Part shown: piece by piece, positions 34,035-42,785 of the stretch
Numbering within the stretch: position 1 is the stretch's first letter
How the letters are laid out: every line of letters starts with the position of its first letter
From: CAZWUW01 sp964636895
GTDB lineage: Bacteria > Bacillota > Thermincolia > Thermincolales > CAZWUW01
DNA: 47,079 nucleotides
Assembly: GCA_964636895.1 (NCBI GenBank)
Contig: CAZWUW010000009.1
Coordinates: 1-47,079, forward strand
Direction: 5' to 3'
Notes under the pieces: generated by a model
Seen by the model: only the letters and a program-made list of their open reading frames with translations
What the model was told of the DNA's origin: nothing
Database searches by the model: none
Position numbers and translations under genes: made by a program

Positions 34035-34592
34035 ATGCGATATTTCCAGGTGGCGGCAGAAACCACATATGACGGCTCACAGTTATGTTCCCTTTGGGCT
34101 TATCGGAACTACGGCCTGCAGGGAGACAGTATCGTTTGTTTTACCGGCCCCTGTCAGGTATTACTGGATAAAATGGTGGACATGGCTGATGTATTAGCCG
34201 GTGATTTCATTTACAGTGAACGTATGCTGCATTTTATTGTGGAACATTTTGACCATGACCTGGAAAAAACCGTTACCCGGCAGCGTTTATTAATATCTAT
34301 TATCAATGAGGAGCTTTGCGAAACAACCGCTATTGCAATCAAACGGCAGGGTGACGACCTGTTTTGGAGTGAACGTAAGCTATCGGTTTCAATTGCTACT
34401 GTGTCACCGGTTTCTACCCTGATTCATACCGGTCTTAACCTTAGTTCCCGCAACACACCCGTGCCTGCGGCCAGTTTGCCGGAAATCGGCATTACTGATA
34501 CCGCCGTCTTCGCTACCCGCATCATGGAAAAATACGTAGCAGAAATCACCGATATTAAAATGGCCTGTTGTAAAGTAAGAGGTGTCAGTTAA
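34035..34592 (+). CDS. DUF366 family protein, within the queuosine operon
   Basis: A 185-residue protein from ATG 34035 with AGGGAGGTAG upstream. The N-terminal YDGSQLCSLWAYRNYGLQGDSIVCFTGPCQV and MLHFIVEHFDHDLEKTVTRQRLL match the DUF366 pattern. The biochemical function is not established. Its place between queC and queE, with 12-nt and zero-nt gaps, implies a role linked to 7-deazaguanine or pterin metabolism. Confidence 0.82.
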   Translation: MRYFQVAAETTYDGSQLCSLWAYRNYGLQGDSIVCFTGPCQVLLDKMVDMADVLAGDFIYSERMLHFIVEHFDHDLEKTVTRQRLLISIINEELCETTAIAIKRQGDDLFWSERKLSVSIATVSPVSTLIHTGLNLSSRNTPVPAASLPEIGITDTAVFATRIMEKYVAEITDIKMACCKVRGVS

Positions 34593-35333
34593 ATGCCGAC
34601 CGATATTATAGAAATTTTTTCATCTATCCAGGGTGAAGGGATTTATGCCGGTGTCAGGCAAATATTTATTCGTTTTGCCGGCTGTAATCTGGCATGTCAA
34701 TACTGTGATACTCCGGTAGAGCATACATCGCATTGCCGCGTAGAGATGATACCGGGCACGGAAATGTTTGAGGTATTTACCAATCCTCTGACATCCTTAG
34801 AAACGATGGATATTATAAATCAATTAAACCTTGAAAAACATCACAGTATAAGCCTAACCGGCGGCGAACCGTTAATGTCGGCATTATTTATACAAGAGTT
34901 ATTACCCCTGATCAAAACTTTCGGAATACCGGTTTACCTGGAAACCAACGGTACGTTACCCGACAAATTACAAAAAATTATTTCTCTGATTGATATTGTC
35001 AGCATGGACATTAAACTACCGGCGGCTTCTTATTGCGGAGATTACTGGGACATGCACCGGGAATTCCTTGAACTGGCGAATCAGCATGAGGTTTTTGTGA
35101 AACTGGTTATTACCGGCAGGACAACTAATGATGAAATAAGGCAGGCAGCAAGTCTGGTTAAGGGTGTCAACCCGAGTATACCATTGGTTTTGCAACCTGT
35201 AACCCCTGGGGCTGCCGATAACGTTATGCCCCCAGGAATCAAAAAAGTGCTGGATTTACAAATGATGGCCCTGCAATATATACAAGACGTAAGGGTAATA
35301 CCCCAAACACATAAATATATGGGCCAACTTTGA
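34593..35333 (+). CDS. queE: 7-carboxy-7-deazaguanine synthase (radical SAM)
   Basis: A 246-residue radical SAM enzyme. SIQGEGIYAGVRQIFIRFAG leads to the cluster motif CNLACQYC (Cx3CxxC), and SLTGGEPL is the SAM-binding GGE motif. LETNGTLP and MDIKLPAA follow the usual QueE order. It converts 6-carboxytetrahydropterin to 7-carboxy-7-deazaguanine. The ATG directly follows the DUF366 stop. Confidence 0.93.
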   Translation: MPTDIIEIFSSIQGEGIYAGVRQIFIRFAGCNLACQYCDTPVEHTSHCRVEMIPGTEMFEVFTNPLTSLETMDIINQLNLEKHHSISLTGGEPLMSALFIQELLPLIKTFGIPVYLETNGTLPDKLQKIISLIDIVSMDIKLPAASYCGDYWDMHREFLELANQHEVFVKLVITGRTTNDEIRQAASLVKGVNPSIPLVLQPVTPGAADNVMPPGIKKVLDLQMMALQYIQDVRVIPQTHKYMGQL

Positions 35334-35345
35334 GGAGGATTTACC

Positions 35346-35912
35346 ATGTTTGACCAACCAAAAATGGAAAAAGCGGTTAGAATGATACTGGAAGCTATCG
35401 GTGAAGACCCGCAGAGAGAAGGTTTGCGTGATACTCCGGCGCGGGTAGCCAGAATGTATCAGGAAATATTTTGCGGCTTAGAAGAAGATCCACGTTCACA
35501 TCTACAGGTGCTTTTTACTGAAGACCACGAAGAGATGGTGCTGGTGAAAGACATTCCTTTTTATTCCATGTGTGAGCATCACTTATTACCGTTTTTCGGG
35601 AAGGTACATGTGGCCTATATTCCCAAAAAAGGCAAAATCACCGGCCTGTCCAAACTTGCCAGAGCGGTAGAAACTATAGCCAAACGGCCTCAGCTACAGG
35701 AACGACTGACTTGCACCATTGCTGAAGCGGTTATGGAATCGCTTCACCCGCTGGGCGTTATTGTGGTGGTTGAAGCGGAACATATGTGTATGACTATGCG
35801 GGGCATCAAAAAACCGGGTTCCATGACCCTGACTTCAGCGGTTCGGGGTTTATTCAAAACCAAGGAAGCAACAAGGGCAGAAGCCTTCTCACTAATCAGA
35901 AGCAACAGATAA
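35346..35912 (+). CDS. folE: GTP cyclohydrolase I
   Basis: A 188-residue FolE with YSMCEHHLLPFFGKVHVAY (zinc Cys and His), KITGLSKLARAVE, QLQERLT and EAEHMCMTMRGIKKPGS (second zinc Cys). It makes 7,8-dihydroneopterin triphosphate from GTP, which feeds folate and, given the neighbours, queuosine. AGGAGG lies just before ATG 35346. Confidence 0.96.
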   Translation: MFDQPKMEKAVRMILEAIGEDPQREGLRDTPARVARMYQEIFCGLEEDPRSHLQVLFTEDHEEMVLVKDIPFYSMCEHHLLPFFGKVHVAYIPKKGKITGLSKLARAVETIAKRPQLQERLTCTIAEAVMESLHPLGVIVVVEAEHMCMTMRGIKKPGSMTLTSAVRGLFKTKEATRAEAFSLIRSNR

Positions 35913-35933
35913 AGCAGGAGGATACCGACAACT

Positions 35934-36110
35934 ATGGAAAATGAAAAGGATAAACTGGAACTAATCGCTACCAAGACTCTTAAGTCTTATGATGAAATGT
36001 ATAAAATTGTGGATTTTTTAAATAAAACCCTGAAACATAAAAAAGTTATGTTTGGCTTGTCCAAAAATTCCACAGAAGGAACCATGACCATATCTGTTTA
36101 TGAAATATGA
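35934..36110 (+). CDS. YpmA-like (DUF4264) small protein
   Basis: A 58-residue protein from ATG 35934, with GCAGGAGG upstream and 21 nt after folE. The segment SYDEMYKIVDFLNKTLKHKK followed by VMFGLSK and MTISVYEI matches the YpmA/DUF4264 pattern. Function is unknown. It probably shares the transcript with folE and surE. Confidence 0.75.
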   Translation: MENEKDKLELIATKTLKSYDEMYKIVDFLNKTLKHKKVMFGLSKNSTEGTMTISVYEI

Positions 36111-36131
36111 TAACGCAATATGGAGGCAACT

Positions 36132-36890
36132 ATGAGAATTTTAATTAGTAACGACGACGGTATTCAGGCTGACGGAATAACTGCCCTCAGACTGGCCATG
36201 GAGCAATTAGGTGAGGTTACAATAGTGGCCCCTGACCGGCCCAAAAGTGCCACCGGACATGGCATTACTGTGCATAAGCCCCTTAGGGTTGATGAAGTAA
36301 GTTTTCCCGGCAGTGCTACAAAAGGTTTTGCTGTTAACGGCACGCCTTCCGACTGTGTCAAAATTGCCCTTCAAGCACTACTGCCGGAGCAGCCTGATAT
36401 TGTCATATCAGGCATTAATTTCGGTCCCAACCTGGGAACAGATGTTTTATATTCCGGTACGGTTTCAGCCGCTTTGGAAGGAGTTATCAATGATGTACCC
36501 AGTATAGCTATTTCCCTGGCCTCTTATGAGACAGAGGATTACAGCCAGGCTGCGGAATTTGCCAAAATAATTGTGCGGGCAGTAGTCAGGGAAGGATTAC
36601 CGGCCGAAACTTTGCTTAATGTAAACGTCCCTCTGGCTATAGGAGATTCCATTACCGGAGCAACAATAACAAAACTGGGCAAGCGGCGGTATCAAAACAT
36701 TTTTGAAAAACGCCTGGATCCGAGAGGCAAGGTATACTACTGGATGGGCGGGGAAGTCCTGGATTTGAATGTTGAACCTGATACCGATATTGCCGCAATA
36801 AAACGAAACGAGATTTCTGTAACCCCGATTTTTTTTAATGTCACCCATTATCCATTAATTGACTTTTTGAAAAAATGGGATTTACGGTAG
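36132..36890 (+). CDS. surE: 5'/3'-nucleotidase SurE
   Basis: A 252-residue protein from ATG 36132 (GGAGG upstream; the frame starts 4 codons earlier). The acidic metal motif ISNDDGIQADGI is at the N-terminus, followed by VAPDRPKSATGHGIT, NGTPSDCVKIA, SGINFGPNLGTDVLYSGTVS and LNVNVP. It is a metal-dependent phosphatase of nucleoside monophosphates. The 3' end overlaps convergent spoVB by 9 nt. Confidence 0.95.
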   Translation: MRILISNDDGIQADGITALRLAMEQLGEVTIVAPDRPKSATGHGITVHKPLRVDEVSFPGSATKGFAVNGTPSDCVKIALQALLPEQPDIVISGINFGPNLGTDVLYSGTVSAALEGVINDVPSIAISLASYETEDYSQAAEFAKIIVRAVVREGLPAETLLNVNVPLAIGDSITGATITKLGKRRYQNIFEKRLDPRGKVYYWMGGEVLDLNVEPDTDIAAIKRNEISVTPIFFNVTHYPLIDFLKKWDLR

Positions 36891-38435
36891 ATACTTTCGT
36901 ATCCACGGTATTCTTTTTAAATCAGTTTTCGTAATTATGCCGGTACAAATTAAGATAACCACATATATTATTCCCGCAAGCAATCCGGCGCATGTTACGG
37001 CTAACGGATTGCTTTTTGTCAGGTTGAACATACTCCTGTTTACTTGAGTTAGAACCAACAACATTACGAAGGCAGCCAAACCAGGTTTATATACAACATT
37101 ACTCCATTGTAATCGTAGTAACTGCATACGAGCCAGAGAACTGATATTTAATAACGACGCAACCATAAAAAATACTACATAAGAAAAAGCGGCACCGTTA
37201 ATACCATAATCAGGAACAGCAGTTATAAAATACATGCAGGATATTTTGAAGAAAGAGGCAATTATCATATTAACCAGTGGCTTGGTTGGTAAGCCCATCC
37301 CCTGTAGAATACCTGTGGTGGTTTGTTGCAGGTACATAAATATTCCGCCTAGCGCTAATATGCGTAATAGACCAGCCGCTTCCGGGGAACCAAAAATCAG
37401 GTCGATGAGTTGGCCGGGCAAGGCATAAAACAGGACTATAAAAGGCAATCCGGTAATAACTGTAATTTTAATGGCGTCGTTTACTCTTTTACAAAGCGTT
37501 GCTATATTCCCTCCGGTCATTGCTTCCGAAACAGCGGGAACCAGGGTAGTCGCCAGTGAAATGGTTACAACGGTAGGTACGAAAAGCATAGTCATGGCCA
37601 CTCCGCTAAGCAGGCCATACTGTGATGTAGCCTCCGCTACAGTTTGGCCTGCTGCCTGCAGCCGGTTAGGAATCAAAAATGTATCTACAGATAATAGTAA
37701 AGTAGCCAAAATTCTGCCGCCTGTAATAGGTGTACATAATTTTGCTAATTTCGGCAAGATTTTTATCATTGGAAAAGAAGTGCCAGCGTTTATTTTGTGC
37801 TGGCCCGCCTTTTTGAAATAGGCTACCAGCAAAACCACCAGCCCACAAAACTCACCAATTACCCCACCGGCAGCAACTCCTGCCGCAGCGTATTCAATTC
37901 CCTGCGGCAGGAAATAATAGGCCAGTAAAAGTCCGGCCAGCACTCTTGTCACTTGTTCGCAGACCTGGCTAACAGCCGGTGGTATCATTTGCTGTATACC
38001 CTGGAAATATCCCCGGAATACGGAAGTCACAGCTACTATGAATACACCCGGTAACATGGCCAGAAAACATATATAAACCATTTTGTTTACAAATACATAC
38101 TTTACTAATAAGGGCAATGAAAAATATACAATGAAGGTTATTAAGCAACCTATGCAAAAAAGCAAAACTAACGCCGTATGAAAAATTCGCCTGGCCCCCG
38201 GAAGATTTCCCCTAGCCACTGCTTCTGCTACCATTTTAGATAATGCCAGGGGAATACCGGCAGTTGTTACAACAATCAATAACACATAAACAGGGTAGAC
38301 CAGGTTAAATAGGCCAACCCCTTCGGCGCCGATAAGGCGAAATATTACAGCCTGGAAAAAAAAGCCCAGTATCCTGTTAATTGTGGCCGCAATGAGTAAA
38401 ATTACCGCTCCCCTTACAAAAGAAGCTCCTGCCAT
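36882..38435 (-). CDS. spoVB: SpoVB/MurJ-like polysaccharide-precursor flippase
   Basis: A 517-residue polytopic membrane protein with about 14 helices of the MOP/MATE exporter fold. Signature regions are FVRGAVILLIAATINRILGF, IGAEGVGLFNLVYPVYVLLI and TTAGIPLALSKMVAEAVARG at the N-terminus, typical of stage V sporulation protein B. It likely moves lipid-linked precursors during spore cortex formation. AAGGGGG lies before the ATG. Confidence 0.9.
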   Translation of the reverse strand: MAGASFVRGAVILLIAATINRILGFFFQAVIFRLIGAEGVGLFNLVYPVYVLLIVVTTAGIPLALSKMVAEAVARGNLPGARRIFHTALVLLFCIGCLITFIVYFSLPLLVKYVFVNKMVYICFLAMLPGVFIVAVTSVFRGYFQGIQQMIPPAVSQVCEQVTRVLAGLLLAYYFLPQGIEYAAAGVAAGGVIGEFCGLVVLLVAYFKKAGQHKINAGTSFPMIKILPKLAKLCTPITGGRILATLLLSVDTFLIPNRLQAAGQTVAEATSQYGLLSGVAMTMLFVPTVVTISLATTLVPAVSEAMTGGNIATLCKRVNDAIKITVITGLPFIVLFYALPGQLIDLIFGSPEAAGLLRILALGGIFMYLQQTTTGILQGMGLPTKPLVNMIIASFFKISCMYFITAVPDYGINGAAFSYVVFFMVASLLNISSLARMQLLRLQWSNVVYKPGLAAFVMLLVLTQVNRSMFNLTKSNPLAVTCAGLLAGIIYVVILICTGIITKTDLKRIPWIRKYLP

Positions 38436-38524
38436 AATGTGCCCCCTTAATCCTATCTGTTTACAAATTTATGCGGTAACAGCCCTTTTACCACATAAAA
38501 CAAATAGCACACCGGAGGTGAAGA

Positions 38525-39091
38525 ATGTATCTCCAAGGCACAAAAACAAATATTCGCTCACTGTCCCGTAAGGATCTTTTTTATATTGTTAAATGGAAAT
38601 CCGATCCAGAAATAGCCGACCTGGTCCGGGGTGGACCGATATATACCAGTATTGAAATTGAAAACAAGCGTTTTAATCGTTCCATAGACGGAAATGATAC
38701 TGTACGCCTGCTAGTGGAAACTAAACACAAAAATGCTATTGGTTTTATTTCCCTGGGTGAAATTGACAAGGAAAACAAAAAAGCGGAACTGGGTATGTTA
38801 ATCGGGGAAAAAAAATTATGGGGCCACGGTTTCGGAACAGATGCGTTAATTACATTGCTTGACTACTTGTTTAACAAACTGGATTTTAATCGCATAAATT
38901 TAGAGGTTTTTGACTATAATCTACGGGCCAAAAAAGCCTATGAAAAAATAGGATTTAAAGTCGAAGGGATTCAACGTCAGGGACTACACCGGGGAAATAG
39001 TTTTCACGATATATTTATTATGGGTATACTGCGTCAGGACTTTATCTGTTATAAAGAAACTATGGCGAAAAATATGGCATGGAAAGTATAA
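38525..39091 (+). CDS. GNAT-family N-acetyltransferase (RimJ/RimL-like)
   Basis: A 188-residue protein with a single GNAT domain: RSLSRKDLFYIVKWKSDPEI, the AELGMLIGEKKLWGHGFGTDAL acetyl-CoA loop (GHGFGT), and RINLEVFDYNLRAKKAYEKIGFKVEG. This is typical of enzymes acetylating N-terminal residues, amino sugars or small amines. The substrate is unknown. The start has GGAGGTGAAG. Confidence 0.9.
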   Translation: MYLQGTKTNIRSLSRKDLFYIVKWKSDPEIADLVRGGPIYTSIEIENKRFNRSIDGNDTVRLLVETKHKNAIGFISLGEIDKENKKAELGMLIGEKKLWGHGFGTDALITLLDYLFNKLDFNRINLEVFDYNLRAKKAYEKIGFKVEGIQRQGLHRGNSFHDIFIMGILRQDFICYKETMAKNMAWKV

Positions 39092-39115
39092 AAAAACGAG
39101 TGTCACACACTCGTT
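39091..39115 (-). terminator. Terminator of the tRNA-Trp unit
   Basis: AACGAGTGT-CAC-ACACTCGTT hairpin with an A-run at 39091-39096 that becomes a T-run on the minus strand. Confidence 0.8.
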
Positions 39116-39127
39116 AATAACATTAGA

Positions 39128-39203
<76 letters not shown>

Positions 39204-39228
39204 GTATATTAAATTTAGAACATCATTA

Positions 39229-39257
39229 AGTATACCCAAAATAACACTTTTCGTCAA
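39229..39257 (-). promoter_or_regulatory. Promoter for tRNA-Trp
   Basis: Minus-strand TTGACG (39257-39252), 17-nt spacer, TATACT (39234-39229), 25 nt before the tRNA. Confidence 0.7.
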
Positions 39258-39311
39258 TAGAAATACGATGTTAATTTATAGCCTGACAGGAACCGGGAGG
39301 AAATCAAGACC

Positions 39312-40160
39312 ATGACTATCGATCTACATATACATACAACTGCATCTGACGGCAACATCAGGCCGGAACAGGTGGTAGAGCTGGCTGCTCAGGCCGGTTT
39401 GCAGGTAATTGCCCTGGCGGATCATGAATCCACAGATGGGTATGCCCTAGCTGCGGCCTCCGGACGTGTCATGGGCGTTGAAGTGATCACCGGCGTGGAG
39501 TTGGTAACAAGTTACGAAGACCATGAGGTTCACCTGCTGGGTTATTTGTTTGATATTAAAAACCGGCGGCTGCAAAAAGAACTGGCAGAATTAAGAAATG
39601 CGCGCACTGAATGTGCCCGGAGAACGGTGGAAAAATTACAGGATTTCGGCTTTAATATTGCCTGGGACAATGTTTTACCTTTTGCTCAAAACGGAAGCAC
39701 CGTGAGTAAAGGACATATTATGCAGGCAATGCATGAAGCCGGTTATGTCCACTCCAAAATGGATGCTGTCAATATCCTGAAAAAGTATTTAAATAAAAAC
39801 GGTTTGGCTTATACTTGTCACGAATACCCTTTTATTTATGGGGTAGATTTGATAAAAAATGCCGGCGGCGTTCCGGTGCTGGCTCACCCTGGGTTAATTG
39901 GCGACGATGCGGTGGTAAACCGGTTGCTTGATCTCGATGTAGAAGGAGTAGAGGTATATTATTATTATTTTGGGCCCCAACGGGCTGAGTTAAACGCCCG
40001 TTACGAAGCATTGGCCCTGGAACGCGACTTGCTGATGACAGGTGGCAGTGATTATCATGGAACAATTACACCTGTTTTACTGGGTGAACAATATGTTCCA
40101 CCGGAACTGGTAACCAGAATGAAGGATTATAAATTTTCCCGCCGGCGGGCCAGTTTATAA
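39312..40160 (+). CDS. PHP-domain phosphoesterase
   Basis: A 282-residue protein with PHP motifs: DLHIHTTASDGN (HxH), ALADHESTDGY (DH), the central PVLAHPGLIG and the C-terminal TGGSDYHG. This layout matches the PHP family related to 3',5'-nucleoside bisphosphate phosphatase (RNase AM/YciV type). The metal ligands appear complete. CGGGAGGAAATC lies before the ATG. Confidence 0.9.
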   Translation: MTIDLHIHTTASDGNIRPEQVVELAAQAGLQVIALADHESTDGYALAAASGRVMGVEVITGVELVTSYEDHEVHLLGYLFDIKNRRLQKELAELRNARTECARRTVEKLQDFGFNIAWDNVLPFAQNGSTVSKGHIMQAMHEAGYVHSKMDAVNILKKYLNKNGLAYTCHEYPFIYGVDLIKNAGGVPVLAHPGLIGDDAVVNRLLDLDVEGVEVYYYYFGPQRAELNARYEALALERDLLMTGGSDYHGTITPVLLGEQYVPPELVTRMKDYKFSRRRASL

Positions 40161-40191
40161 ACTTTTGTAATAGATTTTACGGAGGTGTGCA

Positions 40192-41127
40192 ATGACAATA
40201 AGAATTGCCGTCCTAATGGGTGGACGGTCGGCCGAACGTGAAATTTCCTTACGGACAGGAAAAGCTGTTTATGAGGCGCTGCAGGAAAAAGGGTTTGATG
40301 TAGTGGCTATTGATGTAGATGAATATATTGTGGAGAACTTAAAAAAGGAAAAAGTTGATTTAGTCTTTCTTGCATTGCATGGAAAATACGGGGAAGATGG
40401 AACCATTCAGGGAATGCTGGAATTGTTGAATATTCCATATACCGGTCCAGGGGTGTTAACCAGTGCTATCGCCATTGATAAAATTATGACCAAAAAGATT
40501 ATGGTTTTTACCGGCATTCCAACACCGGGCTATACATTTGCCAGTAAACATGAAATTAAGCTGAATAGTGCCGGGGTGGTCAACAAAATCAAAGCTAAAC
40601 TAGGTTTACCGGTAGTTATTAAAGCGCCCACCCAGGGTTCATCTATCGGGGTTGTTTTTGTGCATAAAGAAGATGAAATCATGCCGGGGCTGGAGTTAGC
40701 ACTACAGTATGACGATGAAATTCTCATCGAAGAAATGATTGAAGGAGTGGAAATAACCGCTTCCGTCCTGGGGAACCGAGATCCGGTGACCTTGCCGCTG
40801 ATAGAAATAGTAGCTGCCTCCGGTGTCTATGACTATGCATCGAAATATACCGTTGGCATGAGTGAGCATATTATCCCCGCCCAATTGCCGTATGCATTAC
40901 AATCAGAGATTCAGCACCTAGCCATCCGGACATATAAAGCCCTTGGCTGCCGGGGGCTGTCAAGGGTGGATTTTATAATTGATAAAGATTTAAAGCCTTA
41001 TGTCCTGGAAATTAACACTATGCCCGGCATGACTGCCACTAGTCTTTTCCCGGACGCGGCCCGGGCAGCGGGTATTGAATTTCCTGATTTAGTAGAAAAA
41101 ATAGTAAATTTGGCACTGGAAAAATAG
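40192..41127 (+). CDS. ddl: D-alanine--D-alanine ligase
   Basis: A 311-residue ATP-grasp enzyme. MGGRSAEREISLRTGKAV, LALHGKYGEDGTIQGMLELLNIPYTGPGV, KAPTQGSSIGV, EEMIEGVEITASVLG, and the C-terminal LEINTMPGMTATSLFP give the complete Ddl signature. It makes the D-Ala-D-Ala end of peptidoglycan precursors. ACGGAGGTG precedes ATG 40192. Confidence 0.96.
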   Translation: MTIRIAVLMGGRSAEREISLRTGKAVYEALQEKGFDVVAIDVDEYIVENLKKEKVDLVFLALHGKYGEDGTIQGMLELLNIPYTGPGVLTSAIAIDKIMTKKIMVFTGIPTPGYTFASKHEIKLNSAGVVNKIKAKLGLPVVIKAPTQGSSIGVVFVHKEDEIMPGLELALQYDDEILIEEMIEGVEITASVLGNRDPVTLPLIEIVAASGVYDYASKYTVGMSEHIIPAQLPYALQSEIQHLAIRTYKALGCRGLSRVDFIIDKDLKPYVLEINTMPGMTATSLFPDAARAAGIEFPDLVEKIVNLALEK

Positions 41128-41224
41128 ACGACAAATTATTTTTGGTATTTTGCAGGAATTTGTTTTTTTATGTAGAAATAAACAATCACCAAAATTAATA
41201 ATGAAAATACTAATTGCCCGCCTT

Positions 41225-41280
41225 CACCTTAAAACATATTAAGGTGTTTGCCTTAAGCTTATAACTTAAGGCTTTTTTTT
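41225..41280 (+). terminator. Terminator with an additional upstream hairpin
   Basis: CACCTT/AAGGTG (41225-41246) is followed by GCCTTAAG-CTTATAA-CTTAAGGC (41250-41272) and eight T residues. Confidence 0.88.
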
Positions 41281-41320
41281 ATTATTGATGAGCAGAATTG
41301 GCTGCCGGAGGTGCTTGAAA

Positions 41321-41869
41321 TTGAAAATTGTTTGTCTCGGTGATAGTATTACCTGGGGTTTTCCCTGGGGATCCGATTACTCATGGGTTAACCTTACTGG
41401 TATAAGTACCGGTTTTGCTATAGTTAACCGAGGTGTCAACGGTGATACCACTGATGATTTACTACGGCGTTTTAACTATGACGTGATAACCATAAACCCT
41501 TCCCATGTAATTATCATGGCTGGCACAAATGACGCCTGTTTAAATATGCCGTTAAAGCAATATGCAGCCAACTGCCATAGCTTATGCGAGATGTCCGGAC
41601 TTAACCGGATTATCCCTGCATTGGGCCTGCCAATACCGGCTAATGACGTTTACATAGAGAGATACCTTAAAGAGTATCGCCGGTGGCTGGTAGATTATGC
41701 TGTGTCCAACGGGATTGCGGTGCTGGACTTTGCCCGGGCATTTATGGATGATAATAATCAACTTAATCTGGAGTATTTACATGATGACGTACATCCAAGT
41801 CAGAAAGGATATCGGAATATGGCACAAATTGCTGTCGGTTTTATTAATAATTGGATTGAAAAATGTTAG
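41321..41869 (+). CDS. SGNH/GDSL-family hydrolase
   Basis: A 182-residue protein from TTG 41321, seven bases after GGAGGTG. Block I is VCLGDSITWG (nucleophile Ser), Gly in VNRGVNGDTT, block III is MAGTNDA (Asn), and block V is HDDVHPSQKGY (Asp-His). This is a complete SGNH esterase or lipase-type hydrolase, close to the TAP-like cytoplasmic group. No signal peptide is visible. Confidence 0.9.
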   Translation: MKIVCLGDSITWGFPWGSDYSWVNLTGISTGFAIVNRGVNGDTTDDLLRRFNYDVITINPSHVIIMAGTNDACLNMPLKQYAANCHSLCEMSGLNRIIPALGLPIPANDVYIERYLKEYRRWLVDYAVSNGIAVLDFARAFMDDNNQLNLEYLHDDVHPSQKGYRNMAQIAVGFINNWIEKC

Positions 41870-41953
41870 TTTTTATGAAGGATTTCTACAACTTATAGGG
41901 AATAAAATTAGTATATATGAAATCTTGTCTGTTGATGCGAAAGGATGTTGGAA

Positions 41954-42226
41954 ATGGAAATCCATAACTATACTGAAACTGTCGTAAAAGAAGTATTAAA
42001 TGATATTTTGGTAACCCGCAATGATATATGCAAATGCAAACAATGCCAACTGGATATAATGGCGATAGCGCTAAATAACCTAGCACCACAGTATTATGTA
42101 TCAAATCGCGGAGAAGTTTTTTCCAAAATTCTTTCTACATACCTGGATACTAAAACGAAAGTGGTCACCGAGCTTACAAAATCGATTATCCAGGTTTCCC
42201 GCGAACCGCATCATGAGCAGTATTAA
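41954..42226 (+). CDS. ComFB-like late competence family protein
   Basis: About 90 residues from ATG 41954 (AAGGATG upstream; ATG 41945 is an alternative). HNYTETVVKEVLNDIL and DICKCKQCQLDIMAIALNNLAPQYYVS, then GEVFSKI, match the ComFB pattern with a CxCxxC element. Homologues include cyclic-dinucleotide-binding proteins in other phyla. The window encodes two c-di-GMP-related enzymes, but a link is inference. Confidence 0.82.
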   Translation: MEIHNYTETVVKEVLNDILVTRNDICKCKQCQLDIMAIALNNLAPQYYVSNRGEVFSKILSTYLDTKTKVVTELTKSIIQVSREPHHEQY

Positions 42227-42307
42227 TTTTTTTCACAAACATCTGTGCTTAGACGATTTATTATGATATATTAAATTTAAAGAGCCATTCCAGGGGAGGG
42301 ATTTTAA

Positions 42308-42475
42308 ATGGAAGTTCGCTGTATGATGTGTGGCAGAAAAGAAGGTATTACACCTGAACATGTTGACTACAACAAACTCACTAAGAACCCACAGGCCGTG
42401 TACATTTGTACTTTATGTATGGCTAAAACTTTTCATGAAGCCAAAGAAGGTCAAAAACCTACCAGACCAATGTAA
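42308..42475 (+). CDS. DUF2197-like small zinc-ribbon protein
   Basis: A 55-residue protein from ATG 42308 after AGGGGAGGGA. Two CxxC pairs (RCMMCGR, YICTLCMA) form a small zinc ribbon, and DYNKLTKNPQAVYICTLC matches the DUF2197 pattern. Function is unknown. Confidence 0.78.
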   Translation: MEVRCMMCGRKEGITPEHVDYNKLTKNPQAVYICTLCMAKTFHEAKEGQKPTRPM

Positions 42476-42524
42476 TTTATTACCTGACTGTTTAATATAC
42501 TAGATATGTAAAGGGGGGACGGAT

Positions 42525-42653
42525 GTGGACGGAGGATTTTTTAAATCCTGGCTGGATGCTGTTATTTTTGGTGCCATAGGTACTTTTATTACTCTTATAA
42601 TAGTTGGTGTAATTGCCCGGGTAAATATTAAAAACATAGATGTGCCGAAATAA
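42525..42653 (+). CDS. Small single-pass membrane protein (42 residues)
   Basis: GTG 42525 follows AAGGGGGGAC. The peptide contains one hydrophobic helix (LDAVIFGAIGTFITLIIVGVIA) and a short tail. An overlapping ATG frame ends after 18 codons. The terminator begins at its stop codon, which supports a real gene. No family was recognised. Confidence 0.55.
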   Translation: MDGGFFKSWLDAVIFGAIGTFITLIIVGVIARVNIKNIDVPK

Positions 42654-42675
42654 GCCCTTAATAGGGCTTATTTTT
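42652..42675 (+). terminator. Rho-independent terminator
   Basis: AAGCCCT-TAAT-AGGGCTT hairpin followed by ATTTTTTATT. Confidence 0.88.
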
Positions 42676-42785
42676 TATTGTGCAGGTAATTAATGTATTA
42701 TTTTTCTACTGATTAGAAGGATTTTTAGCGTTTTTGTCAAATTATTCATTTGTGGGAAGAAAGTGTAGAAATAGGGGTGATACTG

